From NCBI GenBank assembly GCA_039800205.1, contig JBDLRB010000065.1:1-28949 (forward strand): DNA of 28,949 nucleotides, written 5' to 3'. The notes under the pieces were generated by a model, which had not been told where the DNA came from, searched no databases, and worked only from the letters and a program-made list of their open reading frames with translations. This document shows positions 1-7,300 of this stretch, piece by piece (the stretch's first letter is position 1; the number at the start of each line of letters is the position of its first letter). This DNA comes from SYIM01 sp039800205. GTDB taxonomy: Bacteria; Pseudomonadota; Gammaproteobacteria; Burkholderiales; Burkholderiaceae_E. The translations under genes were made by a program, and so were the position numbers.

Positions 1-29
1 AGCGGGAGGACGGTCGGCAGCGGCTTCAT
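1..29 (-). CDS. 5' end of a gene cut by the window edge, possibly a second DUF35 OB-fold protein
   Basis: An ATG at 29-27 overlaps the TGA of the upstream thiolase-fold gene in an ATGA arrangement, so the reading frame continues the operon. Only nine codons are visible, reading MKPLPTVLP. Many DUF35 Zn-ribbon/OB-fold proteins that accompany SCP-x-type thiolases begin with a similar 'PLP-P' segment, which suggests a second DUF35 partner. That is inference from a very short stretch, and the product cannot be confirmed from this window. Confidence 0.4.
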
Positions 30-1192
30 GCATCCCTCCGATAGATCATGGTCGTGCAGAGATTGCCCCGACAGATGTACTGAACATGACGCGCATCGGG
101 GACCTGCCGCGCTCCAGCCTCGCCACGAAGCTGTCGAACGGCCTCGACCTGATGGAGCCAACCTTGCATGTAGCTATCGGACAGGTGCCCGCCATGGGTG
201 TTGATCGGCAAGTCACCGCCCAGGGCGATCCGCCCGCCCTGCGTGTAATCACCGGCCTCGCCGGGCTTGCAGAACCCGAAATTCTCGAGCGACAGCCAGA
301 TGTTGATCGAGAAGCTGTCGTAGATCATCAATGCGTCGATCTCCGACCGGTCGACGCCGGCCATCGCATACACCTGCTCGGCCGCCTTCGGCATCGTATC
401 CCGCCACAGGGTATGGGTCGGCATCGACGAGTTTCGGTAACTGTCCTGGCGGCCGATGCCCGCCAGAAGAACGGGCGGACGGGCAAGATCGCGGGCGCGA
501 TCCGTTGTGGTCATGATCAGCGCGACGCCCCCGTCGTTGATCAGACAATAGTCGTACAAGCGCAAAGGCTCGCAGACAAAGCGGGCGTTCATGTACTTGT
601 CGAGGGTCAGGGGATCCTTCTTGATCGAATCCGGGTTCAGCATCGCATGCTGGCGCTGTGTGATCGGCACCGTTGCCAGCTGTTCGGGGCGCGTGCCGTA
701 GGTCTCGAAATGCAGTCGCGCCTGGAAGGCGCTCGCCGCACCGGGTGACGTGAGCCCGTAGTAGTAGTACGCGCTCGAATACTCGCGGCCCGGAGTCACC
801 ACGGTATCGCCGCCGAATTTTCGACCCTCTGCGCGCGAAGCGTTGCCGTAGACCAGTGCCACCGTGCGGCACAGACCCGCGTGTAACATCATCGCGGCCT
901 GCTGGATCAATGGGCCCGTCGCCAGGCCGCCCAGATCGAAGTTGGCGCCGGCAACCGGGTTGATGCCGAGCATTTCCCCCATTCGGACGAAACTGACATT
1001 GCCAGGGCCTTGAACGATCAGGCCATCGATATCGTCCTTTTTCAAGCCGGCATCATCCAGCGCCCGACGCAGGGCCGTGATCGCCAACGTGTATGGATCG
1101 GCGTCCGGGAAGTTTCCCTGCTCGGACGCACCCACTCCGACAATGGCGGTCTGACCGCTCAGCGCCTTCAGGCGATCGAGATCGCCGTTCAT
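26..1192 (-). CDS. Thiolase-fold protein (SCP-x/Ltp-like) without nucleophilic Cys
   Basis: A 388-residue protein of the SCP-x/lipid-transfer thiolase family. It starts with the family N-terminus (TAIVGVGASEQG) and ends with the NTHGGHLSDSY region. The usual CATG/CSSG motif with the acyl-accepting Cys reads LATG, with Leu at residue 90. The HDxF position is Tyr (IYDSF, Tyr291), and the GHP position is Tyr (SDSYMQG, Tyr341). A normal thiolase reaction is therefore unlikely. The pattern resembles Ltp-type aldolases, which cleave beta-hydroxyacyl-CoA side chains together with a DUF35 partner (family knowledge; activity here inferred). The start at 1192 is chosen because GAGGGGCGG lies just upstream; an in-frame ATG at 1249 would overlap the preceding gene by 20 nt. 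It belongs to the long minus-strand operon and is followed by an ATGA-overlapping gene. Confidence 0.88.
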   Translation of the reverse strand: MNGDLDRLKALSGQTAIVGVGASEQGNFPDADPYTLAITALRRALDDAGLKKDDIDGLIVQGPGNVSFVRMGEMLGINPVAGANFDLGGLATGPLIQQAAMMLHAGLCRTVALVYGNASRAEGRKFGGDTVVTPGREYSSAYYYYGLTSPGAASAFQARLHFETYGTRPEQLATVPITQRQHAMLNPDSIKKDPLTLDKYMNARFVCEPLRLYDYCLINDGGVALIMTTTDRARDLARPPVLLAGIGRQDSYRNSSMPTHTLWRDTMPKAAEQVYAMAGVDRSEIDALMIYDSFSINIWLSLENFGFCKPGEAGDYTQGGRIALGGDLPINTHGGHLSDSYMQGWLHQVEAVRQLRGEAGARQVPDARHVQYICRGNLCTTMIYRRDA

Positions 1193-1229
1193 GGCCGCCC
1201 CTCGGCGAAACATCGAGACTGACTGCTCA

Positions 1230-2459
1230 TCATGCGTTCTCCGCTGCAAGAATCAGCGCACTCTTGTGCGCATTGGCACCCCCACTGGTGACGAGGCAGG
1301 TCCGTGCATCGGCGACCTGCGCCGTCGCTTCGCCCCGCATCTGTCGGACGGCCTCCACGACCAGATTGAGCCCCTGCAGATAGCTCTCGGACAAGAGCCC
1401 GCCCGCCGTGTTGCACGGTAAGGCACCGTCTGCCCAACGCAAGCCTCCGCCCGAGATGAAATCCGGCGCCGCCCCGCGCTCGCAGAGTCCAAAGTCCTCG
1501 AGCGCGAGGGTGACGACCCCCGTGAAAGCGTCGTAAATCTGTGCCACGTCAATATCACCGGGCGTGAGATCGGCCATTTCAAACAGATCTCGCGCGAGCA
1601 GACGCGAATTGACCGAGGCGTAATCGTCAAGCGGCATGTTGTGCGAACCCATGGGCCCCTGCCCCCAGCCTGGACCACTCGCCTGGGCCGCGGCCAGGAC
1701 ACGCACTGGACGCGATCGGAGGTCGTTCGCACGCTCGCGCGTCGTGAGAATCACGGCGCATGCCCCGTCGGTCTCCAGACAGCAGTCGGCTGCTCGGAAA
1801 GGGTCCGCAATTCGGCGCGACGCCAGATACTGCTCACGCGAGAGCGGCCGACCAAAACAGACAGCGCGGGGGTTATGCTGGGCGTGCTCGCGAAAGGCCA
1901 GTGCAACGTCGGCCAGATGCTCGGCATCGTTGCCGGTCTCATGCAGGTAGCGCCTGAAGGTCAGCGCCACCATCTGCGCAGGCGACATCAGACCGTAGGG
2001 CGCCATCCATTGACTCCCCCAGGGGCGTACCCGGTAGTGCCCGAAGCGCTCGAACTGTCCCTGACAGATCGATCGATAAACAACCACGGCCCGGCAAATC
2101 CCTGAATGCAGGGCAAGCGCGGCATTCATCACGGCCCCAGACGCGCCTCCCCCTCCCGCGCCCCAGACGATATTCGAGAACCGGAGTTCAGGGATGCCGA
2201 GGGCCTGTTGAAGGACGACGGGCTCCTGGCGCTCGTTAGCGAATGAACAGAAGCCATCGATCTCGTCCGGATCGATCCCGGCGTCCCTGGACGCATTCAG
2301 AACGGCCTCGCAGCACAGATCAAACTCGCTCCGTTCGGTCGCACCATAGCGGGTATAGGCGGTCTCGCCGATGCCAACGATCGCCACGCGATCGGCGAGA
2401 GAGGCTCTCGATCGGATCATCGCGTTCGCAACCGTCTGACCATCATGACCCTTGAGCAC
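1230..2459 (-). CDS. Second thiolase-fold protein (SCP-x/Ltp-like) without nucleophilic Cys
   Basis: A 409-residue paralogue of the downstream thiolase-fold protein. AIVGIGETAY stands near the N-terminus and a C-terminal region reads NTAGGLLSESYLQG. At the position of the catalytic CASG/CATG Cys the protein has GASG (Gly105). The two usual His positions are Tyr309 (AQIYDAF) and Tyr360 (SESYLQG). The shared His-to-Tyr changes suggest a specialised clade, perhaps retro-aldolases or acyl-CoA-binding partners, rather than random decay. The start is uncertain: GTG at 2459 directly abuts the TGA of the cyclase gene, while the in-frame ATG at 2420 (MIRSRASLADR) fits the family length better. Neither has a clear ribosome binding site. 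The two paralogues could form a heteromer; this is inference. Confidence 0.87.
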   Translation of the reverse strand: MLKGHDGQTVANAMIRSRASLADRVAIVGIGETAYTRYGATERSEFDLCCEAVLNASRDAGIDPDEIDGFCSFANERQEPVVLQQALGIPELRFSNIVWGAGGGGASGAVMNAALALHSGICRAVVVYRSICQGQFERFGHYRVRPWGSQWMAPYGLMSPAQMVALTFRRYLHETGNDAEHLADVALAFREHAQHNPRAVCFGRPLSREQYLASRRIADPFRAADCCLETDGACAVILTTRERANDLRSRPVRVLAAAQASGPGWGQGPMGSHNMPLDDYASVNSRLLARDLFEMADLTPGDIDVAQIYDAFTGVVTLALEDFGLCERGAAPDFISGGGLRWADGALPCNTAGGLLSESYLQGLNLVVEAVRQMRGEATAQVADARTCLVTSGGANAHKSALILAAENA

Positions 2460-3371
2460 TCATGCGATGGCCAGGGGATTCAGCGGACTGCCTGTTCCGC
2501 CGGTGATCCGCAGGGGCGCGGCGACGAACATGAACTCGTGACAACGATCCGCAGCGAGTTCGTCGAGCGCAAGGAGTTCGATCAGGTAGACGCCAAAATC
2601 ACGGATCAGCATGCGGTGTACCGGTGCCGGCTCATCGTTCTCGGTGGGTACAACTTCGATGCCATAGTTGTCGGAGCCGACGCCCGAGATCCCCAATTCG
2701 CCCAGGTACCGTGCGGCTTCGAGCCCCAAGCCGGGCTCACTGCGGAAAAATGCATCACTGCCTTGCTCGCGAAACACGGCTTGCCAGCCCGTACGAAGCA
2801 AGACGATATCGCCCGTTTTTAGTGCGACGCCCTGGTGGGCGGCACAGCCCCGAAGATCGTCGACACCGATGACCTCGCCGGCCGGAAGATGAGTCAGACC
2901 GCGCCATCCGGCGAGATCCAGCAGCACCCCGCGTCCGACCAGTTGCTTCAGTTTGTCGATCCCCAGCTTGCGCGCGCCCGTCGACCGGACGAGCGAACCG
3001 AGATAGCCGTTGTACATCTGGTCGTCATACCAGACGTGGGCCAGGGAATCGATGTGCGTGGTGCCGTGCGTGGGCAGGCTGATGTAGTCATCGGCGCTCT
3101 GATAGCCCGCTTTGCGCTTGAGCCCGGCGGCATAGTCGCCCCCGTCCAGCGTCATGAAATGCAGGCAGGGGGCCCGCCGCGGGAATACCGGCACTCCTTG
3201 CTGCTGAACGGGGAGTGAAAGGCTGTACACCCGACCGCTTCGGACCCGCGACGCCGCCTCGCGGATGTGGTCCGGCGTGATGAAGTTGGCGGCACCACGT
3301 TCATCGTCACCGCCCCAACGACCCCAGTTGCCCTGCGCAGGTAGCGGCTTGTAATCGGCTGGATCACTCAT
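2460..3371 (-). CDS. Cyclase-family metal-dependent hydrolase (kynurenine formamidase-like)
   Basis: A 303-residue member of the cyclase family (PF04199), which includes kynurenine formamidase and isatin hydrolase. The metal-binding signature HGTTHIDSLAH is present at residues 102-112, giving His102, His106, Asp108 and His112. Family members hydrolyse cyclic or acyl amides and related bonds using Zn or Mn. The exact substrate is unknown, but the catabolic operon suggests a ring-opening or deacylation step. ATG at 3371 (MSDPADYKPLP) is preferred over the upstream 3425 option because it follows a GGGGA-like site and overlaps the upstream DUF35 gene by only 8 nt. Members of this family are cytosolic and no signal peptide is visible. 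The family call is firm; the reaction is inferred. Confidence 0.9.
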   Translation of the reverse strand: MSDPADYKPLPAQGNWGRWGGDDERGAANFITPDHIREAASRVRSGRVYSLSLPVQQQGVPVFPRRAPCLHFMTLDGGDYAAGLKRKAGYQSADDYISLPTHGTTHIDSLAHVWYDDQMYNGYLGSLVRSTGARKLGIDKLKQLVGRGVLLDLAGWRGLTHLPAGEVIGVDDLRGCAAHQGVALKTGDIVLLRTGWQAVFREQGSDAFFRSEPGLGLEAARYLGELGISGVGSDNYGIEVVPTENDEPAPVHRMLIRDFGVYLIELLALDELAADRCHEFMFVAAPLRITGGTGSPLNPLAIA

Positions 3372-3810
3372 GTTCAGTCCCCGGATGGGAAGCCACCCTG
3401 AAACAGGGCAAATCAACATCGCCACGGCGCTCCCAGGTGAGGGTCACGCGAAGGCCGATACGGAGTGCTTCAGGCGGCGCATCGATCAGATTGCTGACCA
3501 GACGAACCCCATCCGTACCATCGAGCAGTACAACGACCACGTTGTACGGCACGCTGTCCCGCAGTGCCGGGTTGACCGCATGACGGACCACGGTCCAGGT
3601 GTAGACCTCGCCGTCGCCAGACACCTCGGCCCATTCGGATCGGTCTGAGCGACAGTGGGCACAGCGCGGTTGGGGGGGATGCCTGAAACGGTGACAGTGC
3701 AGACAGCGCTGGATACAGAGCCTGCGTTCACGACACGCGAGTTCGAACCCGCGCTCATGCGGCAAATACGGAGGCACATCAAAGCCGACCGGCAGGTAGG
3801 CCACCGTCAT
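3364..3810 (-). CDS. Zn-ribbon/OB-fold protein (DUF35 family), thiolase partner
   Basis: A 148-residue DUF35-type protein. An N-terminal rubredoxin-like zinc ribbon has Cys36, Cys39, Cys50 and Cys53 (CLHC and CAHC). It is followed by a beta-rich OB-fold starting with a GDGEVYTWTVV-like strand. Such proteins bind thiolase-fold enzymes. In the steroid system the DUF35 domain of ChsH2 is required by the aldolase Ltp2, and in archaea a DUF35 protein bridges thiolase and HMG-CoA synthase. Two thiolase-fold genes follow after one intervening gene, so a complex is likely (inference). It lies 6 nt downstream of the ATPase gene in the same operon. Confidence 0.9.
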   Translation of the reverse strand: MTVAYLPVGFDVPPYLPHERGFELACRERRLCIQRCLHCHRFRHPPQPRCAHCRSDRSEWAEVSGDGEVYTWTVVRHAVNPALRDSVPYNVVVVLLDGTDGVRLVSNLIDAPPEALRIGLRVTLTWERRGDVDLPCFRVASHPGTEHE

Positions 3811-3816
3811 GGATCC

Positions 3817-4884
3817 CTAGTTCGCCTTGGGCATGAACAGCCGGATATCGTCCGGCGAAACCCTGAGCCAAACCCGCTCACCCTGCGGCCACATCCGCGG
3901 CGGCGAGAGTTGCAGGCGCCACTCGCCCTGCCCGACCTTCACGTACAGGTCGGCGAGATTGCCCAGGAAATACACCCTGGAGACCTCCGCCTGGACAACG
4001 TTTTCGCCCTCAAGCGGCTGTGCGGAGACCTCGACATCCTCGGGGCGCATCAACAGATCGGCTGCGGCCCCCAACGCGAAGCCCTCCGTTGAGCAGGACA
4101 GCGCCAGGCCATCGTCAGTCCGGACTCGACCGGGGGCTTCGACCTTGACCGATACGACGTTGGCCAGCCCAACAAACTCGGCACCGAATCGCGAGACCGG
4201 TCGCCGATAGATGTCCTGCGGACCACCGATCTGATCGATCCGGCCCTGGTCCATCAATACGATTCGATCCGCGATCACCATCGCCTCCTGCTGATCGTGG
4301 GTCACATACAGCGAGGTGATACCCAGCCGCTTTTGCAGCTCGCGAATCTCGAAACGCATGTGCTCGCGCAGCTTTGCGTCCAGGTTGGAAAGGGGCTCGT
4401 CAAACAGCAGTACGCGGGGCTCAAGGACAATCGCCCGGGCGAGTGCGACCCGCTGCTGCTGCCCTCCTGAGAGCTTGGAGATATCGCGCTCGGCGTAGCC
4501 CCGAAGGCCCACCAGATCAAGCACGCGCTCGACCCGCTCCGCGATCACCGCACGATCGAGCTTTTTCAAACGCAAGCCAAACGCAACATTCTCGAACACG
4601 GTCATGTGCGGCCAGACTGCATAGCTCTGGAACACCATGCCGATCGCACGTTTCTCCGGGGGCAGTGAACCGCTTGCCGATGAAACCAGCTCGTCGCCCA
4701 TGCGGATCTCGCCCCCGCTGACGTCCTCCAACCCAGCCACACAGCGCAAGGTCGTTGTCTTCCCGCAGCCACTGGGACCGAGCAGCACAACAAGTTCGCC
4801 CGGCTCGATCGCAAGCGATACCTCATCGATCGCCTTGAACGTCCCGAATTGTTTGACCAGTTTGTCGATAACCACTCGAGTCAT
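3817..4884 (-). CDS. ABC transporter ATP-binding protein (ferric/polyamine-type family)
   Basis: A 355-residue ATPase. It has Walker A GPSGCGKT (residues 36-43), Q-loop Gln86, signature LSGGQQQR (138-145), Walker B VLLFDEP (158-164) and H-loop His196. A C-terminal TOBE-like domain covers about 240-350. This architecture matches the FbpC/PotA group and fits the FbpB-like double-domain permease and the binding protein in the same operon. Two CoA-transferase genes separate it from its permease, which is unusual gene order. It is the only ATPase in the window, while two binding-protein/permease pairs exist, so it may energise both (inference). The start ATG overlaps the stop of the preceding CoA-transferase gene (ATGA). 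Confidence 0.95.
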   Translation of the reverse strand: MTRVVIDKLVKQFGTFKAIDEVSLAIEPGELVVLLGPSGCGKTTTLRCVAGLEDVSGGEIRMGDELVSSASGSLPPEKRAIGMVFQSYAVWPHMTVFENVAFGLRLKKLDRAVIAERVERVLDLVGLRGYAERDISKLSGGQQQRVALARAIVLEPRVLLFDEPLSNLDAKLREHMRFEIRELQKRLGITSLYVTHDQQEAMVIADRIVLMDQGRIDQIGGPQDIYRRPVSRFGAEFVGLANVVSVKVEAPGRVRTDDGLALSCSTEGFALGAAADLLMRPEDVEVSAQPLEGENVVQAEVSRVYFLGNLADLYVKVGQGEWRLQLSPPRMWPQGERVWLRVSPDDIRLFMPKAN

Positions 4885-6074
4885 GAAGCATTCCTCGCAG
4901 ATGAAGCCGGATTGAGTGGGGGCCAGTCGCCCTGAACGATCTCGTCGGTGCAGTGTCCGGGCGGCGTCGCCGGACGAATGTGCGCCGGCGTTCGGCTGAA
5001 CGTCCAGGGCGGATCGCAGAGGCAGAGCGCGCCCCAGGGGCTATCGTGGATCCGGACCATGCCGTTCTCGATGTAGTGCTGGTGCCAGCGCGTTTCATCG
5101 AAGGACATGAACGCAGAACACGGCACGTGGGCCTGCTGAAGACGGGCGACCCAGAATTGCATCGGTCGACGGCTGAATACCTGCTGCAGGATGGGGATCA
5201 GCTGATCGCGATGCTGAACCCGGTCAGGGTTGCGCGCAAAGCGCGGATCATCGATCAATTCGGATAATTCGAGGACCTCGCACAGGGCGCGCCACTGCCG
5301 GCGCGAGGTCACCGATACGGCGATGGGCCGGTCTTGTGTGCGAAAGCTCTGATCGGGTACCAGATAGGAGGTGGCACTCCCCATCGGCTGCGGCGTTTGA
5401 CCGGCCAGATGCTCGGCCATTCGAACCCTTTGCAGGTCAAGCCCCGCCTCGATCATCGTGATTTCGAGCAATTGTCCCCGTCCCGTCCGCTCGCGCTCGA
5501 ACAAGGCGGCGAGCACCGACTGGACGATATGGACGGCGGTGTTGACATCGAAATGCCCGTACCATCGCCAGCGCTGACGCAGCCCGCCCGGCTCGCCGTT
5601 GACCGAGCAACTGCCGGAAAACGCCTGAATGTGGGGATCGGTCGCACCCAGGGTCACCATCGGGCCGCGCGGACCGAAACCGGACGCCGATGCGTAAATC
5701 AGCCTCGGATTGATTGCCGCAAGTGCGTCATAGCCGATGCCGATCCGATCGGCGACGCCGGGCCGGAAATTCTCGATCAGGACATCGGCCTGACCGGTCA
5801 AACGATGTACCTCGGCCCGATCCTTGGGCGTCTTGAGATCAAGCACGATCGCGCGCTTGCAGGAGTTCATCGAGATGTAGGTCGACGACAAACCGCGCTT
5901 TTCGGGCCGAACCGCCCGGATGAAATCGCCTGAGGGCGCTTCGAGCTTGATCACATCAGCGCCCAGCTGACCCAGCAAGGCCCCGGCCCAGGGCCCGACC
6001 GCGCCCTGACTGGCGTCGATGACCCGAATGCCGTCGAGGGGCCCGCCGATCGTCTCGCTCTGTGGGGCACTCAT
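4881..6074 (-). CDS. Class III CoA-transferase (CaiB/BaiF family), Asp-containing
   Basis: A 397-residue CaiB/BaiF-type CoA-transferase. It shows the N-terminal LDGIRVIDASQGAVGPWAG segment, LGADVIKLEAP, the ENFRPG motif (about residues 101-106) and Asp146 in GATDPHIQAFSG. That Asp is at the position of the catalytic residue that forms acyl anhydride and aspartyl-CoA intermediates in the family. The enzyme probably moves CoA from a donor such as succinyl-CoA to the imported acid, but donor and acceptor cannot be read from sequence. It is translationally coupled at both ends by 4-nt ATGA overlaps. The neighbouring paralogue could form a two-subunit enzyme with it, as BbsE and BbsF do in benzylsuccinate metabolism. 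Confidence 0.93.
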   Translation of the reverse strand: MSAPQSETIGGPLDGIRVIDASQGAVGPWAGALLGQLGADVIKLEAPSGDFIRAVRPEKRGLSSTYISMNSCKRAIVLDLKTPKDRAEVHRLTGQADVLIENFRPGVADRIGIGYDALAAINPRLIYASASGFGPRGPMVTLGATDPHIQAFSGSCSVNGEPGGLRQRWRWYGHFDVNTAVHIVQSVLAALFERERTGRGQLLEITMIEAGLDLQRVRMAEHLAGQTPQPMGSATSYLVPDQSFRTQDRPIAVSVTSRRQWRALCEVLELSELIDDPRFARNPDRVQHRDQLIPILQQVFSRRPMQFWVARLQQAHVPCSAFMSFDETRWHQHYIENGMVRIHDSPWGALCLCDPPWTFSRTPAHIRPATPPGHCTDEIVQGDWPPLNPASSARNAS

Positions 6075-7300
6075 CTCACACCCCCGTGTGCCGCACGAAG
6101 CACAGCATCCGTGTGTTGTCCAAGCCGGGGAACGGGACCGAGGGAACGCGCCTGCGCGGTGCTGAACTTGTGGGCGCGATGCATCTGCACCTGCGCGCTA
6201 GCGGGTTCATGCCGGACCGGGTCCGAGGGATCCGATGGATTCGATTCAATCTCGGCGAGGGGATCGAGCAGACGCACCTGCTCATTGGCCAGCACCTCGC
6301 CGTAATCATTGAACTTGACCGATATGCCGCCCAAGCCGTTGATCCGCGCAGAGGCCTCCTCGCTGCTGACACTACGAAACCAGGGCTCGTACACCTTGCC
6401 GTGTGAGTGGCGGCGGTCACCGATATAGATCGTCGAGCGCCAGTCCGCATAGTCTGGATCGGTGGCCAGATACCCCAGGCCGATCGATTCGACGAACTGA
6501 ACCCAACTGTCTCGCTCGCCATGTCGAAAGTCATAGGTGACCTGGCCATCGCGCGTGGGCCAGCCGTTGTCTGGTGCCCAACGGGGCCCATGAAGATGAA
6601 AGCCCTGCCAGTGGTCGGGATCGACCTGTGCGGCGAGCAAGATGGTCTTGAGCGACATCAGCGATTTCAGCACCGAGACCTGGATTCGCTGACCCGCCCC
6701 ACCTCGATGGACATGCCACAGCCCGGCAAGCATCGCCTGATGGGCATGGATGCCCGCACCGACCCAGGCGACCTCGTAGCCCACCCGGCACGGATCGCCC
6801 CCCGGCGCACCGACATAGCGGGTGAAGCCGGACATCGCCTGAGCAACCAGCTCCGAACCCGCATGGTCCCTGAAGGGACCCTTTTCACCCATATCGTTGA
6901 TTTCGACAACGACCAGCTTTGGATTGCGCTCGATCAGTGAATCCCAGTCGATCCGATGCTCCGCACGCTGGTCGGGATCGGCGTGATAGACCACACCGTC
7001 GGCCAAAGCCGTGAGCGCGGTCAGATCAGCGCGACCCGAATCGGTCGCCAGATCCAGGCACAGGCTCTCTTTACCCCGATTCAAATGACAGAAAATCGCT
7101 GCGGTATCGCCGATCATCGGCGGTCCCCACTCCCGGGCCCGATCACCCTCTGGGGGTTCGATCTTGATGACTCGAGCGCCCAGGTCCGCCAGATGCAGCC
7201 CGCAGAACGGGCCGGCAACGCCCTCAGCGATCTCGAGAACTGTGAATCGCTCAAAGGACGGCAACACACCCTTGACGGGCACGGGCTGAACCACGATCAC
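6071..7300 (-). CDS. Class III CoA-transferase (CaiB/BaiF family), divergent subunit
   Basis: A 409-residue CaiB/BaiF-family protein. The N-terminal FTVLEIAEGVAGPFCG and LGARVIKIEPPEGD segments are typical. Two differences from the neighbour stand out. The ENFRPG motif is replaced by an unrelated stretch around residues 101-118, and the catalytic Asp position reads GSELVAQAMSG, with Glu150 instead of Asp. Either Glu works in this subgroup or this is a structural or regulatory subunit of a heteromer. The start is GTG at 7300, with a strong AGGGAGGTG just upstream, and it overlaps the permease stop by 4 nt (GTGA). Confidence 0.9.
   Translation of the reverse strand: MIVVQPVPVKGVLPSFERFTVLEIAEGVAGPFCGLHLADLGARVIKIEPPEGDRAREWGPPMIGDTAAIFCHLNRGKESLCLDLATDSGRADLTALTALADGVVYHADPDQRAEHRIDWDSLIERNPKLVVVEINDMGEKGPFRDHAGSELVAQAMSGFTRYVGAPGGDPCRVGYEVAWVGAGIHAHQAMLAGLWHVHRGGAGQRIQVSVLKSLMSLKTILLAAQVDPDHWQGFHLHGPRWAPDNGWPTRDGQVTYDFRHGERDSWVQFVESIGLGYLATDPDYADWRSTIYIGDRRHSHGKVYEPWFRSVSSEEASARINGLGGISVKFNDYGEVLANEQVRLLDPLAEIESNPSDPSDPVRHEPASAQVQMHRAHKFSTAQARSLGPVPRLGQHTDAVLRAAHGGVR

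Noticed and set aside
249..872. Long antisense and alternate-frame open frames within the thiolase genes, and similar ones throughout.
   Set aside because: They are Arg/Pro-rich shadows of the real genes caused by high GC, with no family motifs or ribosome sites.
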